Assembly: GCF_900156695.1 (NCBI RefSeq)
Contig: NZ_FTOM01000001.1
Location: 496,001 to 560,000, forward strand
Reading direction: 5' to 3'
From: Phaeovulum vinaykumarii
GTDB lineage: Bacteria; Pseudomonadota; Alphaproteobacteria; Rhodobacterales; Rhodobacteraceae
DNA: 64,000 nt
Part shown: positions 27,040-37,870 of the stretch, one piece after another
How the letters are laid out: each line of letters begins with the position of its first letter
How positions within the stretch are numbered: position 1 is the stretch's first letter
Translations under genes and position numbers: made by a program
Notes under the pieces: model-generated
What the model saw: only the letters and a program-made list of their open reading frames with translations
Databases searched by the model: none
Told to the model about the DNA's origin: nothing

Positions 27040-28416
27040 ATGCATATGGTCAACCGGATCTTCGCCGAACTCCAGCCCGGCGAGCGCGCCGAACTGCGCC
27101 GTCTCGTGACCGCCGACGACCTCTATGTCTTTGCCGCGGCGTCGGGAAACCACAATCCGCTGCATCTGCCCGCCCATGACGGTTCGGGCGAAAGCCCGCG
27201 GGTCGCGCCCTCGATGTTCGTGGCCTCGCTGATCTCGGCGGTGCTGGGCACGCGCCTGCCAGGGCCCGGCACGCTCTATCGCCACCAGACGCTCGAGATG
27301 CTGGGCCGCGCCCATGCCGGCGAGGAACTTCTGGCGTCGGTCGAGGTGCTCGAGAAAAATCCCGACGGCACCGTGCGCATGGCCACCGAGGTGACGCGGG
27401 TCGGGGACGGGGCGCCGATCCTGCGCGGCGAGGCCGTGGTCGAGGCGCCCCAGACCCGCTTTGAATGCGCCGACGTGGAACTGCCCGGCCTCATCGTCGA
27501 GCGCCACCGCCATTTCGAGGCGCTGCTGGCCCGCGCCCGGCCGCTGCCGCACATGCCAACCGCCGTCGTCTGCCCCGATGACACCAATTCGCTGGAAGGC
27601 GCGCTTCTGGCCGCGCGCGAGGGGCTGATCACGCCGATCCTGATCGGGCGGGCGGCGGCGATCCGGGCCGCGGCCGAGACCTGCGGGGCCGATCTGTCGG
27701 GCGCCGAAATCCTGGACGTTCCGGGCCCCGACGATGCCGCGGCCGCGCGGGCCTGCGCGCTGGTCCACGAAGGGCGCGCCGCGGCGGTGATGAAGGGCCA
27801 TCTGCACACCGACGACCTGCTGCACCCGATGCTCGACCGCAACGGCGGGCTGCGGATGGGCCGCCGCTTCACCCATGTCTTCGTGATGGATGTGCCGGGC
27901 CTGCCCGAATTGCTGATGGTCACCGATGCCGCGATCAACATCGCGCCCGATCTGTCGACCAAGGTCGACATCGTGCAGAACGCCATCGACCTGGCCCAGG
28001 CGCTGGGGATCGAACCGCGGGTGGGCGTTCTGTCGGCGGTCGAGACGGTCAACCCCGCGATCCAGTCCTCGGTCGATGCGGCGCTTCTGTCGAAGATGGC
28101 CGAGCGCGGACAGATCCGCGGCGGGCTGGTCGAGGGGCCGCTGGCCATGGACAATGCCGTCGATCTGGCCGCGGCGCGCACCAAGGGCCTCAAGGGCGCG
28201 GTGGCGGGGCATGCCAATATCCTGGTCGTGCCGGGGATCGACGCGGGCAACATGCTGGCCAAGCAATTGTCCTTCATCAGCCATGCCGAGGGCGCGGGCC
28301 TGTTGCTGGGCGCCAGCGTTCCGGTCATCCTGAATTCGCGCTCGGACAGCGCGATGTCGCGGCTGGCCTCCTGCGCCGTCGCGGCGCTGCATCACGCCGC
28401 GCGCACCACCGCCTGA
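27040..28416 (+). CDS. bifunctional MaoC-like hydratase / phosphate acyltransferase
   Basis: 458 residues from ATG 27040 (GGAGG 9 bases before; a second ATG follows at 27046). Residues 1-150 form a MaoC/hotdog domain (VTADDLYVFAAASGNHNPLH with the Asn-x-x-H-x2-hydratase-like stretch, then RVAPSMFVASLISAVLG). From about 165 the phosphotransacetylase/phosphotransbutyrylase domain follows: PTAVVCPDDTNSLEGALLAA, VMKGHLHTDDLLHP, GRRFTHVFVMDVPG, VTDAAINIAPDL and GANMLAKQL-like DAGNMLAKQLSFIS. It would convert acyl-CoA and phosphate to acyl phosphate, passed to AckA encoded next. Confidence 0.9.
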   Translation: MHMVNRIFAELQPGERAELRRLVTADDLYVFAAASGNHNPLHLPAHDGSGESPRVAPSMFVASLISAVLGTRLPGPGTLYRHQTLEMLGRAHAGEELLASVEVLEKNPDGTVRMATEVTRVGDGAPILRGEAVVEAPQTRFECADVELPGLIVERHRHFEALLARARPLPHMPTAVVCPDDTNSLEGALLAAREGLITPILIGRAAAIRAAAETCGADLSGAEILDVPGPDDAAAARACALVHEGRAAAVMKGHLHTDDLLHPMLDRNGGLRMGRRFTHVFVMDVPGLPELLMVTDAAINIAPDLSTKVDIVQNAIDLAQALGIEPRVGVLSAVETVNPAIQSSVDAALLSKMAERGQIRGGLVEGPLAMDNAVDLAAARTKGLKGAVAGHANILVVPGIDAGNMLAKQLSFISHAEGAGLLLGASVPVILNSRSDSAMSRLASCAVAALHHAARTTA

Positions 28417-28430
28417 GAAGGGAAACCGCG

Positions 28431-29708
28431 ATGCCCGACGACACCCTGCCGCCGCCGCCCCGCCCCGCAGCGCGCACCGAAAACGGCGACGACCCCCGCG
28501 CCTTCCTGACGCTGAACGCGGGATCGTCCTCGCTCAAGGTCGCGCTTTATGGCGCGCGCGACGATCACCCGCTGGTCACCGGCCAGGCCGACCGCATCGG
28601 CCCCGAGGGCACGCTGACGCTGCGTGACGGCACCGGCCGGGCGCTCGAGATCGCGCCGGGGGATCTGGGCAGCCACGAAGGCGCGCTGGCCTGCGCCATC
28701 GCTTCGATCCGCGCCGATCTGCCGGGGCTGGAGCTGGCCGCCATCGGCCACCGCGTCGTGCATGGCGGGGCCGATTACACCGCGCCGGTGGTCCTGAGCG
28801 CGCCGATCCTGGACGACCTGGCCAAACTTGCGCCCTTTGCGCCGCTGCATCAGCCCCATAACATCGCCGGGGTGCGTGCCGCCATGGCCGCCTTTCCCGG
28901 CGTGCCGCAGGTGGCCTGTTTCGACACCGCCTTCCACCGCGGCCAGCCCTTCGTCAACGACACCTTCGCCCTGCCACACCGCTATTACGAGAAGGGCGTG
29001 CGCCGCTATGGCTTCCACGGGCTGAGCTATGAATACGTCACCGGCGAGGTGGCGCGCATCGCACCGCATCTGATGGCGGGGCGCATGGTGGTGGCGCATC
29101 TGGGCAACGGCGCCTCGATGTGCGCGATCCACCGCGGGCGCTCGGTGGCCTCGTCGATGGGGTTCTCGGCGCTCGACGGGCTGCCGATGGGCACGCGCTG
29201 CGGCCAGCTCGACCCCGGCGTGCTGCTCTACATGTTCGACCAGGAGCACCTGACCACCGCCCAGATGCGCCAGATCCTCTATAACGAAAGCGGGCTTCTG
29301 GGCCTGTCGGGGGGGCTGTCGAACGACATGCGCACCCTCGAGGCCGCCGACACCCCGGAATCCCATCGCGCCATCGACTATTTCGTCTTCCGCGTGCAGC
29401 GCGAGCTGGGCGCCATGGCGGCGGTGATGGGCGGCATCGACGCGCTGGTCTTCTGCGGCGGGATCGGCGAGAATTCCCGCGTCGTGCGCCGGCGCATCTG
29501 CGAACGGCTGGGCTGGATGGGGATCGAGATCGACCACGGGCGCAACGCGCAGGGCGCCACGATCATCTCGTCGGAATTCGCGCGCACCACGGTGATGATC
29601 GTGCCCACGCACGAGGATCTGGTGATCGCGCGGGCCGCGCGCGCGGCCGTCGGGATCGCGGAAGTCGGGATCACGGCGCCGGAGGACGCCGCCCCGACGC
29701 AAGCCTGA
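28431..29708 (+). CDS. ackA: acetate kinase
   Basis: Transfers phosphate from acyl phosphate to ADP. 425 residues; the N-terminus has a 25-residue extension before LTLNAGSSSLKVALY. Other family marks are GHRVVHGG (about 105), FDTAFH, RYGFHGLSYEYV, VAHLGNGASMCAI and FCGGIGENS. It follows the Pta gene by 14 bases and is preceded by AAGGGAA. With the acyltransferase it completes an acyl-CoA to acid plus ATP route. Propionate or butyrate use cannot be excluded. Confidence 0.95.
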   Translation: MPDDTLPPPPRPAARTENGDDPRAFLTLNAGSSSLKVALYGARDDHPLVTGQADRIGPEGTLTLRDGTGRALEIAPGDLGSHEGALACAIASIRADLPGLELAAIGHRVVHGGADYTAPVVLSAPILDDLAKLAPFAPLHQPHNIAGVRAAMAAFPGVPQVACFDTAFHRGQPFVNDTFALPHRYYEKGVRRYGFHGLSYEYVTGEVARIAPHLMAGRMVVAHLGNGASMCAIHRGRSVASSMGFSALDGLPMGTRCGQLDPGVLLYMFDQEHLTTAQMRQILYNESGLLGLSGGLSNDMRTLEAADTPESHRAIDYFVFRVQRELGAMAAVMGGIDALVFCGGIGENSRVVRRRICERLGWMGIEIDHGRNAQGATIISSEFARTTVMIVPTHEDLVIARAARAAVGIAEVGITAPEDAAPTQA

Positions 29709-29764
29709 GCCCCGGCGCGCGCTTTGCGAGGGCAGGGCCGCGTTCCGCATGAGGGGGGAGAGGA

Positions 29765-30631
29765 ATGCAGCATTTCCACGCCACCGACGGCGCCCGCCTG
29801 GCCTTCCGCGACGAGGGCCAGGGACAGCCCCTTCTGGCGCTGGCCGGGCTGACCCGCGACGGGCGCGACTTCGACTATCTGGCCCATCACCTGTCGGGCG
29901 TGCGGCTGATCCGGCTGGACAGCCGCGGGCGCGGCGGTTCGGACTGGACCGGGGCGGACAGCTACACCGTCCCCGTCGAGGCCGCCGACGTGCTGGCGCT
30001 TCTCGATCATCTGGGGTTGGCGCGCGCGGCGATCCTGGGGGTGTCGCGCGGCGGGCTTCTGGGGATGGTGCTGGCCGCGACCGCGCCCCGGCGGGTGTCG
30101 GGGCTGTGCCTGATCGACGTGGGGCCCGCGCTCGAACGCAAGGGCCTCGAGCGCATCGGCAGCTATATCGGCGTGCGCCCGCAGGTCGGATCGCTGGACG
30201 AGATCGCGGACCGGCTGCCCGCGGCGATGCCGGGGTTTCGCCATGTCCCGCCCTTTCGCTGGGCCGAAGAGGCCGTGCGCCATTACGTCGAGACCGATCA
30301 CGGGATCGACCTGCCCTATGACCCAGCGCTGCGGCAGGCCTTTGACGCGGCGATGGCGGCGCCGGCGGTGGACATGTGGCCGCTGTTCGACGCTTGCGCG
30401 GACACGCCGCTGGCGCTGGTGCGCGCGGCCGGGTCGGATGTGCTGTCCGCGGCCACCGCCGACGAGATGCAGCGCCGCCGCCCCGACATGATCCGCGCCG
30501 AGGTGCCCGACCGCGGCCATGTGCCCTTTCTCGACGAGCCCGAATCGCTGGCCGCGATCCGGGCGTGGCTGGCCGCGCTTGATAGTGCCGGAGATCAGGC
30601 CGGAGACGGAAACGCCGAACGCGCGGGCTGA
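29765..30631 (+). CDS. alpha/beta hydrolase
   Basis: 288 residues, GGGGGAG just before ATG 29765. Canonical fold: LLALAGLTRDGRDFDYLA (oxyanion region), LIRLDSRGRGGSDW, nucleophile elbow LGVSRGGLLGMVLAA (Ser about 96), acid in the region after VDMWPLFDACADTP, and His in DRGHVPFLDEPES. Such proteins include esterases and lactonases; the substrate is not evident. It lies 56 bases after ackA and may be a last operon member. Confidence 0.88.
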   Translation: MQHFHATDGARLAFRDEGQGQPLLALAGLTRDGRDFDYLAHHLSGVRLIRLDSRGRGGSDWTGADSYTVPVEAADVLALLDHLGLARAAILGVSRGGLLGMVLAATAPRRVSGLCLIDVGPALERKGLERIGSYIGVRPQVGSLDEIADRLPAAMPGFRHVPPFRWAEEAVRHYVETDHGIDLPYDPALRQAFDAAMAAPAVDMWPLFDACADTPLALVRAAGSDVLSAATADEMQRRRPDMIRAEVPDRGHVPFLDEPESLAAIRAWLAALDSAGDQAGDGNAERAG

Positions 30632-30639
30632 GCCCGCGC
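30621..30639. terminator. hairpin with the stop codon in its loop
   Basis: GCGCGGGC and GCCCGCGC pair over 8 bp and the 3-base loop is the TGA stop of the hydrolase gene. It lies between convergent genes (hydrolase and lepA, 14 bases apart) and could serve both strands. Confidence 0.45.
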
Positions 30640-30645
30640 GCGCCG

Positions 30646-32445
<1,800 letters not shown>

Positions 32446-32633
32446 GGGCGCGCGTATAGCCGTTTGCCGAACGTCCGGGAAGAGGGATTGCGCGGGACGC
32501 GGTGCGCCAGATGCCGGCAAGCGGGGTTTCACGCCGGGGTGATGCCGAAAGGCCGCGGCACCGCTTGCGCTGGGCGGCAAGGGGCGGTTTAGGCTGGGGC
32601 GCGACACCAACCCGCTGCCCGGAGGCAATTCCC

Positions 32634-32822
32634 ATGATCCTGTCCGTTCCCAACATGACCTGCGGCCATTGCAAGGCCGCCGTCGAAGCCGCCATCGAGG
32701 AAGTGGGCGGCAAGGCCGAGGTCAATCTCGAGGACCGCGAGGTCGAGATCTCGGGCCTGCCCGAAGCCACCGTGCTGGCGGCGCTGAAATCGGCCGGCTA
32801 TGCGGCCGAAGTCATCGACTGA
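32634..32822 (+). CDS. CopZ-like heavy-metal-binding chaperone
   Basis: A single HMA domain of 62 residues. The metal-binding loop [11 protein letters not shown] (Cys-x2-Cys near 10-13) is followed by the ferredoxin-like fold and ends [12 protein letters not shown]. It likely carries Cu(I) to a CopA-type ATPase, none of which is in the window. GGAGG lies 8 bases before ATG 32634. It is followed by a cluster of strong hairpins. Confidence 0.92.
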   Translation: MILSVPNMTCGHCKAAVEAAIEEVGGKAEVNLEDREVEISGLPEATVLAALKSAGYAAEVID

Positions 32823-32913
32823 GCCGGGCCGCGCCGCCGTTCCGGGCCGGCCCGGACATTTCAGCCGCGCGCCCGTCGCGCCGAGCACCAAGGGGCGCGG
32901 GATGCGCGGGATC

Positions 32914-33006
32914 GGTCTTGCCGGGGCATCGAGCCCCGGCAAGACCGGCCTTTCGCGGCCCCCTCGATGGGGGCGCGAAAGGCTCTCCCCCCCTCGGGGA
33001 GCCGCT
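32914..33006. repeat. three consecutive strong hairpins
   Basis: First, a perfect 14-bp inverted repeat (GGTCTTGCCGGGGC / GCCCCGGCAAGACC, loop ATCGA) at 32914-32946. Second, CCTTTCGCGGCCCCC / GGGGGCGCGAAAGG (one bulge, loop TCGAT) at 32949-32982. Third, GGCTCTCCCC / GGGGAGCC (one bulge) at about 32981-33003. They fill the 300-base gap between the copper chaperone and the dehydrogenase. They may terminate the chaperone transcript or belong to a repetitive palindromic family; other copies were not seen in the window. Confidence 0.75.
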
Positions 33007-33129
33007 CCGCCATTCACAGGCGTCGCATGTCGCTTTCCCACCCTCAAAGGTCGGCTCGACATGTCCCGACCCGCCGCCCTCTGGCACAACCGAAGGGCAA
33101 ATGAATTTCATCCAGCGGGGAATCGGCCG

Positions 33130-35631
33130 ATGAAAACCCATGTCAGAGCCCTTGTCGTCGGCGGCGGCGCCGTCGGCTGCGCCATTGCCTATCACCTGGC
33201 GAAGGCCGGCTGGGACACCATGCTTCTGGAACGCGACGAGCTGACCTCGGGTTCGACATGGCATGCGGCGGGCCTGCTGCCGCTGTTCAACATGAACTAT
33301 GCCACCACGCATATCCACAAATACTCGGTCGATTTCTACAAGACGCTCGAGGCCGAGACCGGCCTCAACGCCGGCTTCTCGATCTGCGGCAACCTGCGCA
33401 TGGCGCAGACGCAGGAGCGGATGGACGAATACATGCTCTATTCGTCGGTCGCCGAGACCGCCGGCGTCTACCACGAATTCCTGACCCCCGCCCAGATCGC
33501 CGAGCGCTGGCCGCTGGTGCGCACCGACGACCTCAAGGGCGCGCTGTTCCACCCGCAGGACGGCTACATCAACCCCGCCGATGTCACCCAGGCCATGGCC
33601 AAGGGCGCCCGCCAGCACGGCGCCACCATCGTGCGCAAGGCGCAGGTGGACAGCTACCGCTGGACCGGCTCGGAATGGATCGTCTCGGGCCGCATGATGG
33701 TCGATCGCGGCGGCATGCTTCTGGCGGGCGAGGAAACCTTCGAGATCCACGCCGAACATGTCGTCACCGCCACCGGCAACCACGCCCAGCGCACCGCGCG
33801 CCTGCTGGGCATCAAGATCCCCGCCATCCCGGTCGAGCACCAATATATCGTCACCGAATCCGACCCCGCGCTGGTCGAATGGCGCAAGGCCGGCAACCCC
33901 GAACACCCCGTGCTGCGCGACGCCGACGCCAAATGGTACGTGCGCGAGGAACGCGGCGGCTGGATCCTGGGCCCCTACGAGCGCAATGCCCCCGCGCGCT
34001 TCCTCTATGACGTGCCCGAAAGCTTCCGCGCCGACCTCTTCCAGCTCGACCTCGAGCGGATCGAGGAAGAATACATGTCCATGATCCACCGGATCCCGAC
34101 CTCGGAAACCGTGGGCATGAAGGACGATTTCAACGGCCCGATCTGCTACACCCCCGACGGCAACCCGCTGGTGGGCCCGGCGCCGGGGCTGCGCAACATG
34201 TGGCTGGCCGAGGGCTTCAGCTTCGGCATCACCGCCGCCGGCGGCACCGGCCATTACCTGGCGCAGCTGATGACCGCGGGCGAGGCCGAGATCGACATGG
34301 CCAGCCTCGATCCCAAGCGCTACGGCAGCTGGATGACCACCGAATATGCCGCGCGCAAGAACGAGGAATGCTACGAGCACGTCTTCATCCTGCACCACCC
34401 CGACGAGGAACGCACCGCCTGCCGGCCGCTGCGCACCGCCCCCGCCTATGATCGCCAGATCGCGCTGGGCGCGCAGATGGGTCAGGTCAACGGCTGGGAA
34501 CGCCCGAACTATTACGGCCCCGTCGATGCGCCCGCCGATTTCGACCACAGCGCGCGCAGCTTCCGCCGCGGTGCGTGGTGGCAATATGCCAGGGCCGAGG
34601 CCGAGGCCGTGCGCGAGACCTGCGGCATCATCGATGCGTCGGCCTTCACCAAGCATCTGCTGCGCGGCCCCGGCGCGACCGCCTTCCTTGACCATTTCAC
34701 CTGCAACAAGCTGCCCAAGGTCGGGCGCATCAACCTGACCTATGCACTGACGGATGCCGGCACCACCCGCACCGAATACACGATCGTGCGGCTGGCCGAG
34801 AACGAATATTACCTGATCTCGGCCGGGGCCTGGACCGACTATGACGCGGATTTCCTGATGAAATCGGCCGAAGACTTCATGGCCGCGGGCGGCGGCTATC
34901 TCGACATCCACGACGTGACCACGCAATGGGGCGTCTATGCGCTGGCCGGGCCCAACGCCCGCGCCCTTCTCAACGAGATCGTCAAGGACGGCGTGCCGGA
35001 GACGGTGCTGTCGAACAAGCGCTTCCCCTGGCTCAGCTGGCGCAACATCGAACTGGGCATGTGCCCGGTGCGCGCGGTCCGCGTGGCCTATACCGGCGAA
35101 CTGGGCTGGGAGCTGCATTTCCCGATCGAATTCGGCCGCTACCTGTGGGATCTGATCTTCTCGGTCGGCGCGAAACACGGGCTGAAGCCGGTGGGCGCGC
35201 GGGCGCAGAACTGGCTGCGTCAGGAAAAATCCTATCGCGCCTTCGGCAACGAACTGGGCCGCGACGCCACGCCCATGGAGGCCGGCCTCGACCGCTTCAT
35301 CGACCTGAGCAAGGACTTCCGCGGTAAGCAGGCGATGATCGACACCGGCATCCGCTCGAAATGCGTCACGCTGCTCATCGACGGCCCCGAGGATGCCGAT
35401 CCCTGGGGCAAGGAGGCGCTGGTGCTGGACGGCGAGAAGATCGGCCGTCTGACCTCGGGCGGCTGGTCGGCAGCCTTCGACAAGCAGATCGGCATGGGCT
35501 ATGTGCGCCCCGATCTGGCCGAGCCGGGCACGAAGCTGAAGGTGCGGATGCTGCGCCAGCTGTTTGACGCCGAAGTGGCCATCGACAGCCCGCATGACCC
35601 CGAGAACCTGCGCATCCGCAAGGACGGCTGA
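33130..35631 (+). CDS. dimethylglycine/sarcosine dehydrogenase-like flavoprotein
   Basis: 833 residues. The N-terminal FAD-dependent oxidoreductase domain (1-400) has ALVVGGGAVGCAIAYHLAKA and LTSGSTWHAAGLLPLF, whose His corresponds to the covalent-FAD histidine of dimethylglycine dehydrogenase. The C-terminal folate-binding GcvT-like domain (about 430-833) includes VRETCGIIDASAFTKHLLRG, YTGELGWELHFP and RQEKSYRAFGNELGRDATPM. Such enzymes oxidatively demethylate N-methyl glycines and pass formaldehyde to tetrahydrofolate. The exact substrate is undecided. ATG 33130 was chosen by homology; the ribosome site (GCGGGGA) is modest. Confidence 0.9.
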   Translation: MKTHVRALVVGGGAVGCAIAYHLAKAGWDTMLLERDELTSGSTWHAAGLLPLFNMNYATTHIHKYSVDFYKTLEAETGLNAGFSICGNLRMAQTQERMDEYMLYSSVAETAGVYHEFLTPAQIAERWPLVRTDDLKGALFHPQDGYINPADVTQAMAKGARQHGATIVRKAQVDSYRWTGSEWIVSGRMMVDRGGMLLAGEETFEIHAEHVVTATGNHAQRTARLLGIKIPAIPVEHQYIVTESDPALVEWRKAGNPEHPVLRDADAKWYVREERGGWILGPYERNAPARFLYDVPESFRADLFQLDLERIEEEYMSMIHRIPTSETVGMKDDFNGPICYTPDGNPLVGPAPGLRNMWLAEGFSFGITAAGGTGHYLAQLMTAGEAEIDMASLDPKRYGSWMTTEYAARKNEECYEHVFILHHPDEERTACRPLRTAPAYDRQIALGAQMGQVNGWERPNYYGPVDAPADFDHSARSFRRGAWWQYARAEAEAVRETCGIIDASAFTKHLLRGPGATAFLDHFTCNKLPKVGRINLTYALTDAGTTRTEYTIVRLAENEYYLISAGAWTDYDADFLMKSAEDFMAAGGGYLDIHDVTTQWGVYALAGPNARALLNEIVKDGVPETVLSNKRFPWLSWRNIELGMCPVRAVRVAYTGELGWELHFPIEFGRYLWDLIFSVGAKHGLKPVGARAQNWLRQEKSYRAFGNELGRDATPMEAGLDRFIDLSKDFRGKQAMIDTGIRSKCVTLLIDGPEDADPWGKEALVLDGEKIGRLTSGGWSAAFDKQIGMGYVRPDLAEPGTKLKVRMLRQLFDAEVAIDSPHDPENLRIRKDG

Positions 35632-35658
35632 GGCCGCCTTCGGCACCGCGCAACACGA

Positions 35659-35686
35659 GCGGGGCGGCCCGGAAGGGTCGCCCCGC
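35659..35686 (+). terminator. intrinsic terminator after the flavoprotein gene
   Basis: GCGGGGCGGCCC and GGGTCGCCCCGC pair over 12 bp with one G-T pair and a GGAA loop, 27 bases past the stop. It also lies past the end of the convergent GH25 gene, so it may act on both strands. Confidence 0.7.
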
Positions 35687-35739
35687 TTGCATGTAGCCCG
35701 TTTGTGTGTCGGCGCCCCGGCATGTCGGCCCGCGCTCAG

Positions 35740-36576
35740 TTACTGGCTGCGGCGAGCCAGCCAGGCCTGCCATTCCTCGGCCGAGCCGGCAAAGGCATTG
35801 AGATCGACATTGCCCGCCACGCCGGGCACGACGCCCGTGCCGCTATATTGCCAGAAGGTCCAGCGCGTGCCCGGATAGCGTTCGGCCGGATCCCCCGCGA
35901 CCGAGCGCAGCCACATCTCGTAGCCGTCGAAATGCTGCAAGTCATTGTCGCGGAAGAAATCTATCGTCGTATAGATCACCGGGCGCGTGCCGTAATGATC
36001 GCCCACGATCGCCAGGAACCGGCGCATTCTGGCGCGGGTCTCGACGGCGGGCGGGCGCAGGCGACAGCTGGGCGAGGTGTGATTCCATTCGATGTCCAGA
36101 ACCGGCGGCAGATCGCCCGCCTTGCGCGGGACATTGCGCAGGAACCAGCGCGCCTGGTCTTCGGGGCTGCGGCAGAAGTAATAGAAATGATAGGCCCCCA
36201 CCGGCACCCCGGCGCGGCGCGCGGCCCGGGCGTTCATCTCGAAGCCGGGGTCCACCCGGTCGCCGCCCTCGGTCGCCTTGAGCCAGGCAAAGGCCACCCC
36301 CGCCGCGCGCGCCCGGCCAAAGTCGATCGGCCCCTGATAGCGCGCCGCGTCGATCCCGTGCACCGGATAGAGATCGGGGCGGTGGCCCTGCCATTCATGC
36401 GGGTCGGTGTCGCCGAACCGCGCGGGGATCCCCGGCGCGCGGTGATCGGCCGCCTGAAGCATCCGCGGATGCATCAGCCCCGGCGGCCCGCCCCGCCCGC
36501 CGCCCGCGCCCCCGCAGCCCGCGACAAGCCCCGCCGCCATCAGCCCGCCCAGCGCCCTGCGCCGCGATAGCTTCAT
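35740..36576 (-). CDS. GH25 lysozyme-like lipoprotein
   Basis: 278 residues. Twin arginines and a lipobox (RRRALGGLMAAGLVAGC) mark a lipoprotein. The muramidase domain begins about residue 70 with VHGIDAARYQGPIDFGRARA and contains FAWLKATEGG, GAYHFYYFCRSPEDQARWFL, the catalytic VLDIEWN (Asp-x-Glu), PVIYTTIDFF and WTFWQYSGTG. GH25 enzymes cleave the MurNAc-GlcNAc bond, so a cell-wall remodelling role in the periplasm is likely. It stands alone. Confidence 0.92.
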   Translation of the reverse strand: MKLSRRRALGGLMAAGLVAGCGGAGGGRGGPPGLMHPRMLQAADHRAPGIPARFGDTDPHEWQGHRPDLYPVHGIDAARYQGPIDFGRARAAGVAFAWLKATEGGDRVDPGFEMNARAARRAGVPVGAYHFYYFCRSPEDQARWFLRNVPRKAGDLPPVLDIEWNHTSPSCRLRPPAVETRARMRRFLAIVGDHYGTRPVIYTTIDFFRDNDLQHFDGYEMWLRSVAGDPAERYPGTRWTFWQYSGTGVVPGVAGNVDLNAFAGSAEEWQAWLARRSQ

Positions 36577-36600
36577 GCCTGTTCCCCCTTCCGTCCCCTG

Positions 36601-36669
36601 GCCTGCCCCACTTGGGCTTTCGCCGGCCTGCCCCCCCCCTTGGGCTTTCGCCGGCCTGCCCCCCCCCCA
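36601..36669. repeat. tandem direct repeat upstream of the GH25 gene
   Basis: The unit GCCTGCCCC..TTGGGCTTTCGCCG occurs twice, with a third partial copy GCCTGCCCC. The units differ only in the length of the C-run between the halves (4 to about 9), suggesting slippage. It lies in the gap between the GH25 start and the next gene on the opposite strand, so it may change spacing in either promoter. Confidence 0.65.
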
Positions 36670-36829
36670 GCGTCGGGCAGAATCGCTGCCATGTCACCCC
36701 GGCGGGGGCTGCGGCCGCGAAATCCCGCGCAGCCCCCGAGACCCTATGCCGCAGGAAAAGCCGTGCTATTGTCTCGAATATCGAAACACCATCACATTGC
36801 TGCCCAAGTTCTCGTCTAGATTGGACCTG

Positions 36830-37870
36830 ATGGACCGGAAGCCTCGCCCCTCCCGCGCCCGCAAGGCGCCCGCGCGCGCCCCCCGCGCCCCCCGTTCGCG
36901 CCCGCGCGAGCTGGGGTTGATGGCGTTGATGATCAGCGCGGTTCTGGCCGGTCTTGCGGGGCTGGCGGCGGCCACCGGCTGGGACGAGACCTGGGCCGCG
37001 CTCGAACGGGTGCCGGCGCAGCTGGTCGCGGTGCTGCTGGCGCTGTCGGGGCTCAATTACCTGCTGCGCGGGCTGCGCTGGCATCTGACCGCCGAGCGGC
37101 TGGGCCTGCCCACGCCGATGAAGGCCAACCTGCGCCATTTCATCGGCGGCTTTGCGCTGTCGGTCACGCCGGGGCGGCTGGGCGAGCTGGTGCGTCTGCG
37201 CTGGATCGCGCGCGAGACCGGATGGCGGGCCGAACGCGCAGCGCCCCTGGTCATCATGGACCGCGCGGGCGATCTGGCGGCGCTGGCGCTTCTGCTGGCG
37301 CTGGCGGCGGGCACGACGGCGGGGGGCGACGCGCGCTCGGCCGAGGCCTTGACCGCGGCGGGCGGCGCGCTGGTCGCGGCAATTCTCGCCACCCATCCGC
37401 GGCTGATTGCCGGCGGGATCGGCGCGACGCATGCCACCTTGCGCCAGATCGCGCCGCCGCTGGCACGCCGCCTTTTGCGCCCCTTTGCGCGGGCGCGGGC
37501 GGCCGCGGCTTCGCTTGCGCGCTTCACCCACGGGCCCACACTCCTGGCGGCGCTGGCGCTGGGGATGCTGGGGTGGCTGGCCGAATCGCTGTCGTTCCAC
37601 CTGCTGCTGGGCGCGCTGGGCGCCGATCTCGGTCTGGCGCGTGCCACGGCGATCTTCGTCTTTGCCACGCTGGTGGGGGGCGCGACCGGGGCGCCGGGGG
37701 GCCTTGGCGGCGCCGAGGCCACGATGGTCGCCCTGCTCACGCTCGACGGCGTCGACATGCCCACCGCGCTGGCCGCCACCGCCCTGATCCGACTGACCAC
37801 GCTCTGGTTTGCGATCCTGCTGGGACTGCTTGTCTTTCCCACCGCCGAGCGCATCTCGAAAGGCAACTGA
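36830..37870 (+). CDS. UPF0104/LPG-synthase-TM-like membrane protein (putative lipid flippase)
   Basis: 346 residues. After a basic N-terminal 28 residues come seven to eight membrane helices (LMALMISAVLAGLAGLAAAT, LVAVLLALSGLNYLLRGLRW, ALALLLALAAG, LLAALALGMLGWLAESLSFH and others). The motifs WHLTAERLGLPTP, FIGGFALSVTPGRLGELVRL and GGATGAPGGLGGAEATMVAL are those of the lysyl-phosphatidylglycerol-synthase membrane-domain family, often next to polyprenyl-sugar genes. It lacks the LPG transferase domain. Its stop abuts the next start (TGAATG), indicating one operon with the DprE-like genes. Confidence 0.88.
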   Translation: MDRKPRPSRARKAPARAPRAPRSRPRELGLMALMISAVLAGLAGLAAATGWDETWAALERVPAQLVAVLLALSGLNYLLRGLRWHLTAERLGLPTPMKANLRHFIGGFALSVTPGRLGELVRLRWIARETGWRAERAAPLVIMDRAGDLAALALLLALAAGTTAGGDARSAEALTAAGGALVAAILATHPRLIAGGIGATHATLRQIAPPLARRLLRPFARARAAAASLARFTHGPTLLAALALGMLGWLAESLSFHLLLGALGADLGLARATAIFVFATLVGGATGAPGGLGGAEATMVALLTLDGVDMPTALAATALIRLTTLWFAILLGLLVFPTAERISKGN

